A stretch of 53,334 nt of DNA from Ignavibacteria bacterium (GCA_013287605.1 JABDDM010000010.1:1-53334), one strand, 5' to 3'. Positions 27,767 to 36,932 are shown, numbered from the stretch's first letter. Translations and numbers: made by a program. The notes: a model not told the origin generated them from the sequence alone.

Positions 27767-29169
27767 CAGTGCGAATGCATTAACCGTTCGACATCGACTC
27801 GTTTGCGAGGGCTCGCAGCAGAGAGGATGACCGGTGCGCCATCAGTAATGAGAATGTCGTCTTCGATGCGGCACCCGATATTCCACCACTTCGGATCGCA
27901 ATCACTTCCGGCTTTCATATAAATGCCAGGCTCGACGGTAACGACGTTTCCAGCGCGGAGTGTATCGTAGGGGCCGGCATCATGGACATCAAGTCCGAGA
28001 TAGTGAGAGGTCCCATGCATGAAGTACTGTTTGTAATTCGCGGTGTCTTTTAGGATTCCGAGTTTAAGTAAGCCTCGCTTGATCACACTAAGCGCAGCGA
28101 AGTGAGTCTCCTTAAAGCTGTTGCCTGCCCGTGCGGCCGCAATGCCGCTATCCTGCGCTTCAAGCACGAGATCATAGATCGCTGCCTGCGCCTGCGTGAA
28201 GTGACCATCAACCGGATAGCTCCTGGTAATATCTGCGGTATATCCATGATACTCGCCACCCATATCCATCTCGACAAAGTCACCTGTTTTTGTCTGACGC
28301 CGGTTCGTCTCGTAATGAAGGATCGTTGAATTCTCACCACTGCCAACGATGGAAGGATAGCCAACGTACTCGCAGCCGTTCTTTGCGAAGATGTATTCGC
28401 CGAGCGCCTGAATTTGATATTCATACCATCCCGGCCGCACACTCTTGATGATCTCGTTGTGGGCCATATTGGAGATCGAGATTGCGCGCCGGAGTAATAC
28501 CATTTCCTCTGGCGTCTTGACTGCGCGAAGCACAGCGAGCATATGCTGCGGACTCATCACGACAAGCTTCCGATATTTTTTAGCGAGTGCATCCTTCGTC
28601 GATTCCCAAAACATCCATGTTGTGTCAAGCAGCGGCATTGCCATTTGACGATCGAACGGTTGATAGAGAAGCGTGTCGGCTGTTGGAAGGGCAAGCTTCA
28701 GGTAACTTGCAAGAGAATCATAGGAGAGAGCGTAATGAAAGCCGAGGACACTGATGGCGCCGTCCGGTCCTAGCCGTTTACCTGTCCATGTTTCCTGTGC
28801 AGGATCGCGCTGCTGTACGAAGATGATCTCTCTCGTCGTACCGCCATCGCCCATGGCCATCGGCTTACCAAATAACAGGAGCGCGGAATGCGATTCGAGA
28901 TGTCCAGTCAGGTAGTAAAAATTGGGATCCTGATGATACATGTAGTCATCATCATTCGAGCGAACGCGTTCTGGTGCTGCCATAAAAAGAGCCACGGAAG
29001 TCGGCCCCAACTGACCAAGCACTTTCTCGCGCCGTCCAGCATGGAATGAAGGTGGAAGCCTGTCGGTATCGTAACGGCCATACTTCGCAAGTGTGTCGAC
29101 AGAGACGCTCTGCGACTGCGCAGCGGAACAGGGAAGTGTAAGAAGGGCAACTAGGATCGCGAACTTCAT
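27766..29169 (-). CDS. Exported Xaa-Pro aminopeptidase (M24B)
   Basis: 467 aa. A signal peptide (KFAILVALLTLPCSAAQSQ) sets it apart from cytoplasmic PepP. The aminopeptidase P N-terminal domain spans ~45-185 and the pita-bread catalytic domain ~220-450. Metal ligands are the Asp pair in YTADITRSYPVDG, His in HGTSHYLGLDVHD, Glu in VEPGIY and Glu in GCRIEDDILIT. It removes N-terminal residues preceding proline from peptides in the periplasm. It is coupled to phhB upstream (4-base overlap) and miaE downstream. Confidence 0.9.
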   Translation of the reverse strand: MKFAILVALLTLPCSAAQSQSVSVDTLAKYGRYDTDRLPPSFHAGRREKVLGQLGPTSVALFMAAPERVRSNDDDYMYHQDPNFYYLTGHLESHSALLLFGKPMAMGDGGTTREIIFVQQRDPAQETWTGKRLGPDGAISVLGFHYALSYDSLASYLKLALPTADTLLYQPFDRQMAMPLLDTTWMFWESTKDALAKKYRKLVVMSPQHMLAVLRAVKTPEEMVLLRRAISISNMAHNEIIKSVRPGWYEYQIQALGEYIFAKNGCEYVGYPSIVGSGENSTILHYETNRRQTKTGDFVEMDMGGEYHGYTADITRSYPVDGHFTQAQAAIYDLVLEAQDSGIAAARAGNSFKETHFAALSVIKRGLLKLGILKDTANYKQYFMHGTSHYLGLDVHDAGPYDTLRAGNVVTVEPGIYMKAGSDCDPKWWNIGCRIEDDILITDGAPVILSAASPRKRVDVERLMHSH

Positions 29170-29471
29170 GCAATCAAGTCGATAGCTTTTGCGAGATCGA
29201 AATCATTTTGTGTGATCCCGCCAGCGGAATGTGTAGTGAGGATCACGCGCACCTTCTTGTAGTCGTGCAAAAGCAAATCAGGATGATGATCGGCCTCCTC
29301 GGCAAGTTCGGCGATCGACTGAATGAAATTTACCGAGTCAATAAAATCGTGACGTGTAAAATCTTTTTCGATCGCATTGTCCTTTTCAGAGAATTCCCAG
29401 CCGGTGGGAAGTTTGCTCAAGCTCGCAGTTACTTCTTCTGCGGATAATTTATCGTTAGGGCCTCGCTCCAT
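29166..29471 (-). CDS. phhB: Pterin-4a-carbinolamine dehydratase
   Basis: 101 aa, the usual length. The signature HHPDLLLHDYKKVRVILTTH holds the catalytic His pair and the third His. The enzyme dehydrates the 4a-hydroxy-pterin produced by aromatic amino acid hydroxylases and recycles the cofactor. No hydroxylase gene is adjacent. It is the first gene of the operon running to comF; a CAAGTTTG near-match to the -7 box lies upstream. Confidence 0.93.
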   Translation of the reverse strand: MERGPNDKLSAEEVTASLSKLPTGWEFSEKDNAIEKDFTRHDFIDSVNFIQSIAELAEEADHHPDLLLHDYKKVRVILTTHSAGGITQNDFDLAKAIDLIA

Positions 29472-29519
29472 AGTTCAGATCGTTGTTAATTATTCACACA
29501 AACTTGATTAAGGATGAGA

Positions 29520-29535
29520 ACGTGTCCCTGGACAC
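29520..29535. repeat. Perfect palindrome downstream of first GT39-like gene
   Basis: CGTGTCCCTGGACACG reads as a hairpin of 6-7 bp. It lies 20 bases past the GT39-like stop and before phhB. There is no T run, so it is either a weak terminator or an operator for the phhB operon. Confidence 0.5.
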
Positions 29536-29554
29536 GATCTTGTGATTGCTTTGC

Positions 29555-31177
29555 TCAATGTGCTTCGACCGGCTTTGCTCGGTAAACCATCCACCAGCCG
29601 ATTGTTGTATCCAGCGAGTAATTGTCGCGCAGCATTTCTTTGTAGCCTGGGATCCCCTCCAATGCGTGGTAGGGAAGATCTCGCAACAATTCATTGGATG
29701 GCGCTGGTGGCCCAAAGGCAGTGACGAAATACTTTGGTCGAATCACTCGAATTGAATCTACGAACTCCTGTCGCCACTTTTGTTCATAAGGTGGGAAGCT
29801 CCCGTCAGGTTTCGATATCATGATATGAACAATTGATGTGAACTGCGATGATGACTCCAGTCCTGTCCGATACATCAACCAGGGATCCAGACATGCAAAT
29901 TCGACTCGGTCTGTAGGTTTTGAATTCGACCGGATATACGAAGCCAACTCAACTTGTTTGCGGTACCCGTTAACAGAATCTGGGCTGTGTTTGTCTTGGA
30001 TAAATGTTAAGCGGTCAGGCGCGTTCGCAGCAATGGCCTGATAATAAAACTTCGCATACTTCCATGGATAAAATAAAAGCAGACTGACGAGCAGCAAGAC
30101 GACGCACGCCAGTTTGTAAGACTTCTCATTGCCCCTGAAATATCGTTCAGTCGTGACTGCAAGGAGGATGGCTGATAATTGGTAAAGTGGCTCGAAATGA
30201 TATCGAAAATACTTTCCCATCCACATGATGGAAATGATCGACCCGACAAGATATCCCGCGATAAGTAATGCTTCGGGGCTCCAGGTTCTTCCGACTTTCC
30301 TCTTTCCTGTAGCGCTATTACGGAGCCAGACGATAAGTGCAAATGCGAGTGCAACAAGAAATACTAACCAGTGCTTCCAAATTCCTGGATCCAACAGCGA
30401 ATGCCGGTACTTCATTGTTCCATACACTTCCACATTGAACTTGATCAAGGCGGTGTAGATGGACGCCATCCTTCCAGGCATCGCAAAGTATGGCGAGAAT
30501 GCTGCTACAATTGCTGCGACCACGCCAAATGCGTAAACAGTAGCAACCAGCCATCGTCCGTTATTGAGCGTGAGAAGTATGACGACACCTAGCCAAAGCG
30601 AAAGGAGTCCAAACGTTGGACGCAACAGTATAACCAAGCCCATGAGCAGCCCCGCGGCAGCAGCAAGGAATATCTGTTTGCCTGCAGGAAACGGGCGGTC
30701 TTTGATTCGGAAATACAAGATCGTTGCGAAGACCACGGTGATCATTGCGAACGCATCTCGTTGACCGCCAGACCAATCCGAGTTCGACAAATAGATTTCG
30801 CACGAAAGCAACGCCGCAACGAGCGCAGTAAATGGTTTGTGTGAGCGGCGAACCAGGAGATAGATGCCTAAACCCTGAAATAAGTGCAGCGTGGCGTCAA
30901 ACGCACCAAATCCAATTTCTGAGTTGCCAAACAGAAGCCAGGAAATTCCATGAAAATAGAAAATCCCAGGAAAATTTTGATCGAACGTTCCGACGTAGGG
31001 AATTCGGCCAAATTTTAACCATTGCCACGCGATCGATTGATAGAGCGCATTGTCCCAATTTAGTGGACGGACCAGATTGATAACTAAGATGACGGCGCAT
31101 CCAGCAATCGCAAACCACCATTCGCGTTCTTGCCAGACTGATGTTTTGACTGATGAGGACTCGGGGGAGAGAGACAT
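29555..31177 (-). CDS. GT39-like polytopic membrane protein, copy 1
   Basis: 540 aa with about ten to eleven membrane helices and a C-terminal soluble domain of ~150 residues. The first outer loop has WDNALYQSIAWQWLKFGR and YVGTFDQNFPG, with acidic residues where GT-C glycosyltransferases (PMT/ArnT type) keep their catalytic Asp. WMGKYFRYHFEPLYQLSAIL and YSLDTTIGWWMVYRAKP are shared by all three paralogs. It probably transfers a sugar from a lipid-linked donor at the outer face of the inner membrane, but donor and acceptor are unknown. It has its own TAAGTTTG box between it and prfB. Confidence 0.75.
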   Translation of the reverse strand: MSLSPESSSVKTSVWQEREWWFAIAGCAVILVINLVRPLNWDNALYQSIAWQWLKFGRIPYVGTFDQNFPGIFYFHGISWLLFGNSEIGFGAFDATLHLFQGLGIYLLVRRSHKPFTALVAALLSCEIYLSNSDWSGGQRDAFAMITVVFATILYFRIKDRPFPAGKQIFLAAAAGLLMGLVILLRPTFGLLSLWLGVVILLTLNNGRWLVATVYAFGVVAAIVAAFSPYFAMPGRMASIYTALIKFNVEVYGTMKYRHSLLDPGIWKHWLVFLVALAFALIVWLRNSATGKRKVGRTWSPEALLIAGYLVGSIISIMWMGKYFRYHFEPLYQLSAILLAVTTERYFRGNEKSYKLACVVLLLVSLLLFYPWKYAKFYYQAIAANAPDRLTFIQDKHSPDSVNGYRKQVELASYIRSNSKPTDRVEFACLDPWLMYRTGLESSSQFTSIVHIMISKPDGSFPPYEQKWRQEFVDSIRVIRPKYFVTAFGPPAPSNELLRDLPYHALEGIPGYKEMLRDNYSLDTTIGWWMVYRAKPVEAH

Positions 31178-31228
31178 TTAGCAGATAGTGCTGTGTGGCT
31201 TCGTTCTCGATTCTTATTGAAGTGCTCT

Positions 31229-31236
31229 CAAACTTA
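31229..31236 (-). promoter_or_regulatory. -7 box for GT39-like copy 1
   Basis: Minus-strand TAAGTTTG, an exact TAnnTTTG match, 52 bases before the start of copy 1 and just past the prfB stop. No TTG is at the usual distance. Confidence 0.5.
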
Positions 31237-31254
31237 GGTCTTGGCGCTCAGGAA

Positions 31255-32410
31255 CTACACGTCGTCGCTATCTTCGCCATCCGCGACCTTCAGCTTGCCA
31301 CCTTCATAGAGAAGATAATTCTTCATGAAGTCGGTGATGTCGCCATCCATGACTGCCTGTACGTCGGTTTTTGCAAACTTGGTACGATGGTCTTTTACCA
31401 TCGTATATGGCTGGAAGACATACGACCGAATCTGTGACCCCCAACTGATGATCTTCTTTGATCCTTCGATCGCGGCAAGGCGTGCTTCTTCGACCTCTTT
31501 GTCTATATGTGCAATTCGCGATTTCAGCATCTTCATCGCTCGTTCGCCATTCTGAAACTGCGAACGCTCTTCCTGACAAGCAGCCACAACGATATGCTGC
31601 ACACCGGTCGAGTCGGTGTACTTATAAGTTAGTCGCACCGCAGTCTCGACCTTATTCACGTTCTGACCGCCTTTGCCGCCGGACCGATATGTATCGCGCT
31701 GCAGCAATGCCGGATTCAAAACGATCTCAGTGGTCTCTTCTTCGAGAATGGGGTAAGAGTAAACGCTGGCAAAGCTCGTGTGGCGTCTGGCGTTCGAATC
31801 ATAGGGTGAAATTCGCACGAGACGATGGACACCGTTCTCGGCTTTGAGATACCCAAAGGCATTCTCGCCCTTGATCTCAAGCATAGCCGATTTGATGCCG
31901 GCTGCTTCACCTGGTTGTTCATCCATGAGCGCGACCTTGAAGCCCTGACGCTCCGCCCATCGCGTATACATTCGCTCGAGCATCTCTGCCCAGTCGTTTG
32001 CTTCCGTGCCACCCTGGCCTGCATTGACAATGATAATTGCGTCCTTATTATCGTCGGGACCCGAAAGCATCACAGCAACTTCCTGCTGGGTGAGATCGCT
32101 TGACATCCGCTCGAACTCCTCATTGACCTGAGGCATGAGAGAAGGATCTTCTGCGGCAAGCTCCAGCAGACCTTCTGCATCATCGAGGCGTGTCTTTAAC
32201 TTCCGGTAGGCGTCGCGTTCCTGTTTAAGGCGCGATGCTTCCTGCATCAGCTTTTGAGCTGTTCTGTTGTCGTTCCAGAAGTCGGGCTTCGAGGACTCTT
32301 CTTCTAATTGGTCTATACGGCGTTCTTTGCGACCGAGGTCAAAGAGAGTCGCCGAGGTCCGCGAGACGGTCGCGTAGTTCGGCAATAGAGGTGGATGAAA
32401 TCTCAGTCAT
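31255..32410 (-). CDS. prfB: Peptide chain release factor 2, programmed +1 frameshift
   Basis: The true start is ATG 32410. It reads 23 codons (start TEISSTSIAELRDRLADLGD) to an in-frame TGA at 32341-32339 inside CTTTGAC. A +1 slip joins it to the long frame ending at 31255, for a product of ~384 aa. The start in that long frame (TTG 32385) is an artefact. RF2 recognises UGA and UAA. The GGQ motif is in RSGGKGGQNVNK. The anticodon-like tripeptide is SPY (RISPYDSNARRHTSF), not the usual SPF. The C-terminus is longer and more acidic than in E. coli. It lies between two GT39-like paralogs. Confidence 0.93.
32338..32344 (-). promoter_or_regulatory. prfB recoding site CTTTGAC
   Basis: Minus-strand CTT TGA C at codons 23-24 of prfB, identical to the classical RF2 autoregulatory slippery site. 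Low RF2 lets the ribosome slip to GAC and continue. No strong internal Shine-Dalgarno is seen just upstream (GGCGACTCT), unlike the AGGGGG in E. coli. Confidence 0.93.
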
Positions 32411-32524
32411 GATTGCGGTCGCGAAAAAATCGTTACGAATGAAAAAATCGTCTTGTCTATGGACGCCTTCTAACCGATTCCCGGCAAATAAAATTCGGAC
32501 AAGGCCAACGCGGAGTACTTTGCG

Positions 32525-34132
32525 TTAATGAGCATTAAGTGGCTTCGCACGATAAACCAGCCAATAGCCGATCGTTGTATCCAGCGAGTAATTCGCATTG
32601 AGCATCTCTTTGTAGCCCGGGATTCCCTCCAGTGCGCGATAGGGTGCATTTTGGAAAAACCCTCCATCGGGTCCGAGGGCAGTTACGAAAAATATTGGCC
32701 TGATGACTCGGATCGAATCTACAAACTCCTGCCGCCACTTTTGTTCATATAGTGGGAAGCTACCGTCTGGTTTTGAAACCATTATATGAAGGAGTGAGGT
32801 AAATTGTGAAGAAGGCTCCAGTCCAGTCAGGTAGAATAAGCGGGGATCCATACACGCAAATTCGACTCTGTCTGTGGGCTTTGACTTTGATCGTATATAC
32901 GAAGCCAGTTCAACTTGTCTGCGATAGCCGCTCAAGGAATCGGGGAAGTCTTCGGATGCGACGAATGCTAATCGATCAGGTGCGTTCGCAGCAATAGCCT
33001 TATAATAAAACTTGGCGACCCTCCATGGATAAAATACAATTAGGCCGACCAGGATAAGGCCAATGCACGCAATCGTACGGTACTTGTCATTGCGCTGGAA
33101 ATACCGTTCGATCGTGACTACAAGAAGGATGAATGAGAATTGGTACAGCGGCTCGAAATGATATCGAAAAAACTTTCCCATCCACATGATTGAAACGAAC
33201 GCTCCGACAAGATAACCCGCAATGAGCAGTAATTCAGGGTTTCGTTTTCCGTTAGTTTTTTCTGTTCCGCTAACTCGTTTACGAAGCCACACAAAGAGCG
33301 CGAACGCAACAGCTATGAAGAACACCAACCAGTGTTTCCAAACCGTAGGCTCCCAGGGTGAGCGCCGATACTTCGTCGCTCCGTACACCTCTGTGTTGAA
33401 CCTTATCAAGTCGGTATAGAGTGATCCCAGCATGCCAGGCATTGCTAAGTAAGGCGAGAACGCAATTACAATGGCAGCAATTACTCCAAACGAATATGCA
33501 GAAGCGGTCAGCCATCGTCCTCTCTCCAGCGTCAAAAGCATGACTGCCCCAAGCCAGAGTGTGCAGAGTGCATACGTAGGTCGCAAAAGGATCATCAATC
33601 CCATGAGCAGTCCTGCGGCAACAGCGAGGAATATCTGCTTGCCGGTAGTGAGAGGCCGGTCATTAATCCTGAAATACAAGATAGTTGCGAATACTAATAC
33701 GACCACTGCGAATGCATCGCGCTGACCGACAGACTCACCCGGCAAGTAAACTTCGCACGAAAGAAGTGCTGCGGTTAGCGCGGTCAGGGGTTTGTGCGAG
33801 CGGCGGACCAGGAGATAGATGCCCATCGCCTCCAACAGATGAAGCGAAGTCTCCAGCACTCGGAATCCAAATTCCGAAGTCCCAAACAAAAGGATGGAAA
33901 TTGCATGGAAGTATATAACTCCCGGAAAGTTTTGATCGAATGTTCCGACGTAGGGCATTCTGCCATATCGAACCCACTCCCACGCGATTGATTGATAGAG
34001 CGCGTTATCCCAGATGAGAGGACGGACGAGATTGACCGCTAATACGATGCAGCATCCCCCAATGGCGAACCACCATTCGCGTTCTTGCCAGAGTGATGTT
34101 CTTGGTGAGGAGGATGTGGAAGAAGAAGACAT
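32525..34132 (-). CDS. GT39-like polytopic membrane protein, copy 2
   Basis: 535 aa, closely similar along its whole length to copies 1 and 3 (EREWWFAIGG, WDNALYQSIAWEWVRYGR, YVGTFDQNFPG, WMGKFFRYHFEPLYQFS, YSLDTTIGYWLVYRAKP). About ten to eleven helices precede a soluble C-terminal domain. The paralogs also share long nucleotide stretches near their 3' ends, which points to recent duplication. It follows copy 3 by 7 bases and is probably co-transcribed with it. prfB follows 114 bases downstream. Function as in copy 1: a likely GT-C glycosyltransferase with unknown substrate. Confidence 0.75.
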   Translation of the reverse strand: MSSSSTSSSPRTSLWQEREWWFAIGGCCIVLAVNLVRPLIWDNALYQSIAWEWVRYGRMPYVGTFDQNFPGVIYFHAISILLFGTSEFGFRVLETSLHLLEAMGIYLLVRRSHKPLTALTAALLSCEVYLPGESVGQRDAFAVVVLVFATILYFRINDRPLTTGKQIFLAVAAGLLMGLMILLRPTYALCTLWLGAVMLLTLERGRWLTASAYSFGVIAAIVIAFSPYLAMPGMLGSLYTDLIRFNTEVYGATKYRRSPWEPTVWKHWLVFFIAVAFALFVWLRKRVSGTEKTNGKRNPELLLIAGYLVGAFVSIMWMGKFFRYHFEPLYQFSFILLVVTIERYFQRNDKYRTIACIGLILVGLIVFYPWRVAKFYYKAIAANAPDRLAFVASEDFPDSLSGYRRQVELASYIRSKSKPTDRVEFACMDPRLFYLTGLEPSSQFTSLLHIMVSKPDGSFPLYEQKWRQEFVDSIRVIRPIFFVTALGPDGGFFQNAPYRALEGIPGYKEMLNANYSLDTTIGYWLVYRAKPLNAH

Positions 34133-34139
34133 TTATCTG

Positions 34140-35762
34140 TTAGTGATCTTTGAATGGCTTTACCCGATAAACCAGCCACCAGCCGATCGTTGTGTCAAGC
34201 GAGTAATTGGAGTTTAACATCTCTTTGTAGCCTGGGATCGCCTCCAACGACCGTGAAGGAACATCTGGCAAAAACTCATCCTGAGCAGGTGTGGGACCTA
34301 AGGCGGTAACAAAGAACTTTGGTCTGATTGTCCGAATCGAATCGAGAAACTCCTGCTGCCACTCTTGCTCATACTGCGGGTAACTTCCATCCGGTTTTGT
34401 GATCACGATATGCATTACAGAGGTAAACTTCGAAGTCAATTCAAGCTCGGTTCGATAGCTTAGCCAGGGATCGGCACACGCAAATTCGACTCGGTCAGAA
34501 GACTTTGAATTCAATCGGATATACGATGCTAACTCCACTTGTTTGCGATAGCCACTCAGCGCGTCAGGATACTGTTCGGCTGCGACGAATGCTAACCGGT
34601 CATGTGCGTTCGATCGAACAGCCTGATAATAAAACTTTGCAATCTTCCATGGATAGAATAGGGCAAGACTTACAAAAAGCAATGCGATGCACGCGATTGT
34701 CCGATACTTGTCGTTGGCTCGGAAATATCTCTCGATGCTCACCGCAAGAAGAATAACTGAGAATTGATACAGTGGCTCGAAATGCGTTCGAAAGTATTTT
34801 CCCATCCACACGATCGAGATGAATGCTCCCGCAAGATATCCTGCGATAAGAAGCAATTCAGTGTTCCTCGCTATCCAGTCTTTCCGCCTGACGGAGGAAC
34901 GACTACGCATGCCAACCCATAGCGAGAATGTAACAGCGATAATCACAAGCGACCAATGCTTCCATGCATCTGCTTGCCACGGTGTGCGTCTGTATTTCGA
35001 TGTTCCATATACGTCCATGTTAAACTTAACGAGAGCGGTATAGATGAAGTCCATCATGCCCGGCATCGCGAGATACGGCCAGAACGAAGCTGCAACAGCC
35101 CCGATAGCACCGATTGTGTACACAGTGGCAATGAACAATCGACGCTCCCTCAATGTGAGAAGCATAATAACACCGAGCCAAATCGCGAACAGGGCATAGG
35201 TAGGGCGAAGAAGGATCACAAGTCCCATCAGCAGTCCGATAACAAGCGCGATACATAGCTGCATTGCAGTTCGAAGCGGATGATCGCGTAAACGGAAATA
35301 CATGATCGTTGCAAAGACCAAGGCGACCATTGCAAACGCATCACGCTGGCCAACAGACCAATCAGAGCCCGATAGATAAATAGCGCACGAGAGCAGCGCC
35401 GCGGTTAATGCGGTAAGCGGTTTGTGCGAGCGGCGGACCAGATAATAAATGCCCATGGCTTCGAGGAGGTGAAGCGCCGTTTCGAGCACGCGAAATCCAA
35501 TTTCCGAGGTCCCAAATAGTAAGCAGGAAATTGCATGAAAATAGAGTATGCCAGGGAAATTCTGGTCGAAGGTGCCAACATAAAGCTTTCTGCCGAACTC
35601 TACCCACTGCCATGCGATTGACTGGTAGAGAGCATTATCATGGTGAAGAGGACGAGCAAGATTGACTGCTAAAATGAGGGCACAGCCACCAATGGCAAAC
35701 CACCATTCCCGCTCATGCCAAACTGATATTTTTGAAGAGGGGGACGTTGAAATGTCCGACAT
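34140..35762 (-). CDS. GT39-like polytopic membrane protein, copy 3
   Basis: 540 aa from ATG 35762. I prefer this over the in-frame start at 35795 because it aligns with the N-termini of copies 1 and 2 and because a TAACTTTG box overlaps 35795. The sequence keeps EREWWFAIGG, NALYQSIAWQWVEFGRKLYV, TFDQNFPG, WMGKYFRTHFEPLYQFS and YSLDTTIGWWLVYR. The first loop has HHDNALYQ in place of WDNALYQ, so the Asp is kept. It is the first gene of a two-gene operon with copy 2. Confidence 0.75.
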   Translation of the reverse strand: MSDISTSPSSKISVWHEREWWFAIGGCALILAVNLARPLHHDNALYQSIAWQWVEFGRKLYVGTFDQNFPGILYFHAISCLLFGTSEIGFRVLETALHLLEAMGIYYLVRRSHKPLTALTAALLSCAIYLSGSDWSVGQRDAFAMVALVFATIMYFRLRDHPLRTAMQLCIALVIGLLMGLVILLRPTYALFAIWLGVIMLLTLRERRLFIATVYTIGAIGAVAASFWPYLAMPGMMDFIYTALVKFNMDVYGTSKYRRTPWQADAWKHWSLVIIAVTFSLWVGMRSRSSVRRKDWIARNTELLLIAGYLAGAFISIVWMGKYFRTHFEPLYQFSVILLAVSIERYFRANDKYRTIACIALLFVSLALFYPWKIAKFYYQAVRSNAHDRLAFVAAEQYPDALSGYRKQVELASYIRLNSKSSDRVEFACADPWLSYRTELELTSKFTSVMHIVITKPDGSYPQYEQEWQQEFLDSIRTIRPKFFVTALGPTPAQDEFLPDVPSRSLEAIPGYKEMLNSNYSLDTTIGWWLVYRVKPFKDH

Positions 35763-35792
35763 TGGTGATTGGGCAATGATTGATACGAGAGA

Positions 35793-35800
35793 CAAAGTTA
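35793..35800 (-). promoter_or_regulatory. -7 box for GT39-like copies 3 and 2
   Basis: Minus-strand TAACTTTG, an exact TAnnTTTG match 31 bases before the preferred start of copy 3. No good TTG is at the -33 distance. Confidence 0.5.
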
Positions 35801-35893
35801 CGAATACATCGAATGCGGGCGCCGAGTATGGCGCTTTGCCTTATGCAAAGCAATCTGAAAGAACGGTTGAAGCACTGAAATCCTCGAATATCC

Positions 35894-35924
35894 TTGTGAG
35901 GGAGCCGTGAAATGACTATCTTTG
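35894..35924 (+). promoter_or_regulatory. Consensus promoter for the small ORF pair
   Basis: TTG at 35894-35896, 20 bases, TATCTTTG at 35917-35924. Both elements are exact. The first small gene starts 45 bases downstream. Confidence 0.75.
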
Positions 35925-35968
35925 TACAGTCAAGTTAACGCGATAGTGTATTTAAACTGAACGTTACA

Positions 35969-36289
35969 ATGAACAGGAAGCAAGGGCTGATTTTCTGGCT
36001 CGGATTCCTAGCATTGAGCTTTTGTGTTCTCAACCCGCCGTATCACAGGGTCAACTGGGAGAACGGAAATCGAATTGAATCCGCCCTCAAATTCGAATTG
36101 ATCTTTAATCGTGTCCTCAACGACGATGGTCTTACGTCTCCCATCTTTAAGCTTGATGTCACCCGACTCTCAACCGAAGAACTAGGGATCATGCCAATCG
36201 CGACGGTTAGTCTCATAACATTTTCCCGCAAGGAGTTGGACGTATTGGCGGCGGCGCAGCATCTTCTCGCTGGAGATCACAATGCTTAG
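35969..36289 (+). CDS. Small membrane-anchored hypothetical protein
   Basis: 106 aa. One N-terminal hydrophobic segment (LIFWLGFLALSFCVLNPP) acts as signal anchor. The rest is soluble and mixed alpha/beta (VNWENGNRIESALKFELIF, then LDVTRLSTEELGIM). Not recognised. A perfect promoter precedes it and its end overlaps the next ORF by 8 bases, so both are probably expressed together. Confidence 0.55.
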   Translation: MNRKQGLIFWLGFLALSFCVLNPPYHRVNWENGNRIESALKFELIFNRVLNDDGLTSPIFKLDVTRLSTEELGIMPIATVSLITFSRKELDVLAAAQHLLAGDHNA

Positions 36290-36515
36290 CCAGAATAGAT
36301 TTAATGAGATCAAGGAATTATGCGATGCGCCACGCTATGTGCAGGAGCTGATCGAAATGTCGAAAAAGCGACAGGCGCCAGAGCGTGAACTGGAAATCCT
36401 TACCGCGTTGCAGTTCTGCTCTCGGCTCGCTGTTAACTTGATCCCGATCGAAGAGTACGACGAATATCTTTCGGAAAATCGACGGCTCGCCAGGATTGCA
36501 GCGAATGTTATCTAA
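36282..36515 (+). CDS. Small hypothetical protein, helical
   Basis: 77 aa, soluble, highly charged and helical (RFNEIKELCDAPRYVQELIE, then KKRQAPERELEILTALQFCS). It overlaps the upstream gene by 8 bases, typical of coupled translation. No family recognised. No terminator follows; the next ORF is convergent and ends 14 bases away. Confidence 0.55.
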   Translation: MLSQNRFNEIKELCDAPRYVQELIEMSKKRQAPERELEILTALQFCSRLAVNLIPIEEYDEYLSENRRLARIAANVI

Positions 36516-36528
36516 CGGTAGGATATGA

Positions 36529-36813
36529 TCAGGCAAGGGCCTCCTTGAACTTTGCTCGGAGAGCTTCTACCGATTCGGTGCAGTACTGCTCTTTCGTGTT
36601 TGGAGCCTTGATGATCGATTTCACACGTCGCGAAATACCACGGGCAATCGCTTCGACCAAGGACACCTCGGTGAGTTCGTAGATGACCGCGGAGTTCATA
36701 TACACGTTATCGGTAACCCATTGATTTTTGAAGGCGGGGTGTTTCTGCAGGAGTTCGACACGGGCTAAGTTGATGATTTTCATATCAAAGACCAGATGCA
36801 ACTTTCGCACCAT
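36529..36813 (-). CDS. Possible small hypothetical protein
   Basis: 94 aa from ATG 36813, or 85 aa from ATG 36786. The frame stays open for a further ~100 codons upstream, but that part is Arg/Ser-rich, crosses a plus-strand promoter and looks non-coding. The C-terminal part reads as plausible protein (KIINLARVELLQKHPAFKNQ, AVIYELTEVSLVEAIARGIS). No family recognised and no clear promoter. Treat as tentative. Confidence 0.4.
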   Translation of the reverse strand: MVRKLHLVFDMKIINLARVELLQKHPAFKNQWVTDNVYMNSAVIYELTEVSLVEAIARGISRRVKSIIKAPNTKEQYCTESVEALRAKFKEALA

Positions 36814-36901
36814 CCTCTGAAAGTATGCCTGGCGGACTGAATTGGCAGCGCATTTTTGTTCCAACTTTTTTGTGGCGGGTCTATTTTTTTGTTTGAACCT
36901 C

Positions 36902-36932
36902 TTGACAATGGCTCTTTCATCGCTTATCTTTG
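36902..36932 (+). promoter_or_regulatory. Consensus promoter of candidate ncRNA
   Basis: TTGACA at 36902-36907 and TATCTTTG at 36925-36932, exactly 20 bases between TTG and the -7 box. This is the best promoter match in the window. Confidence 0.8.

Noticed and set aside
32255-32385. TTG start at 32385 for prfB
   Set aside because: It is in the frame after the slip; the true start is ATG 32410 in the other frame, ending at the CTTTGAC site.
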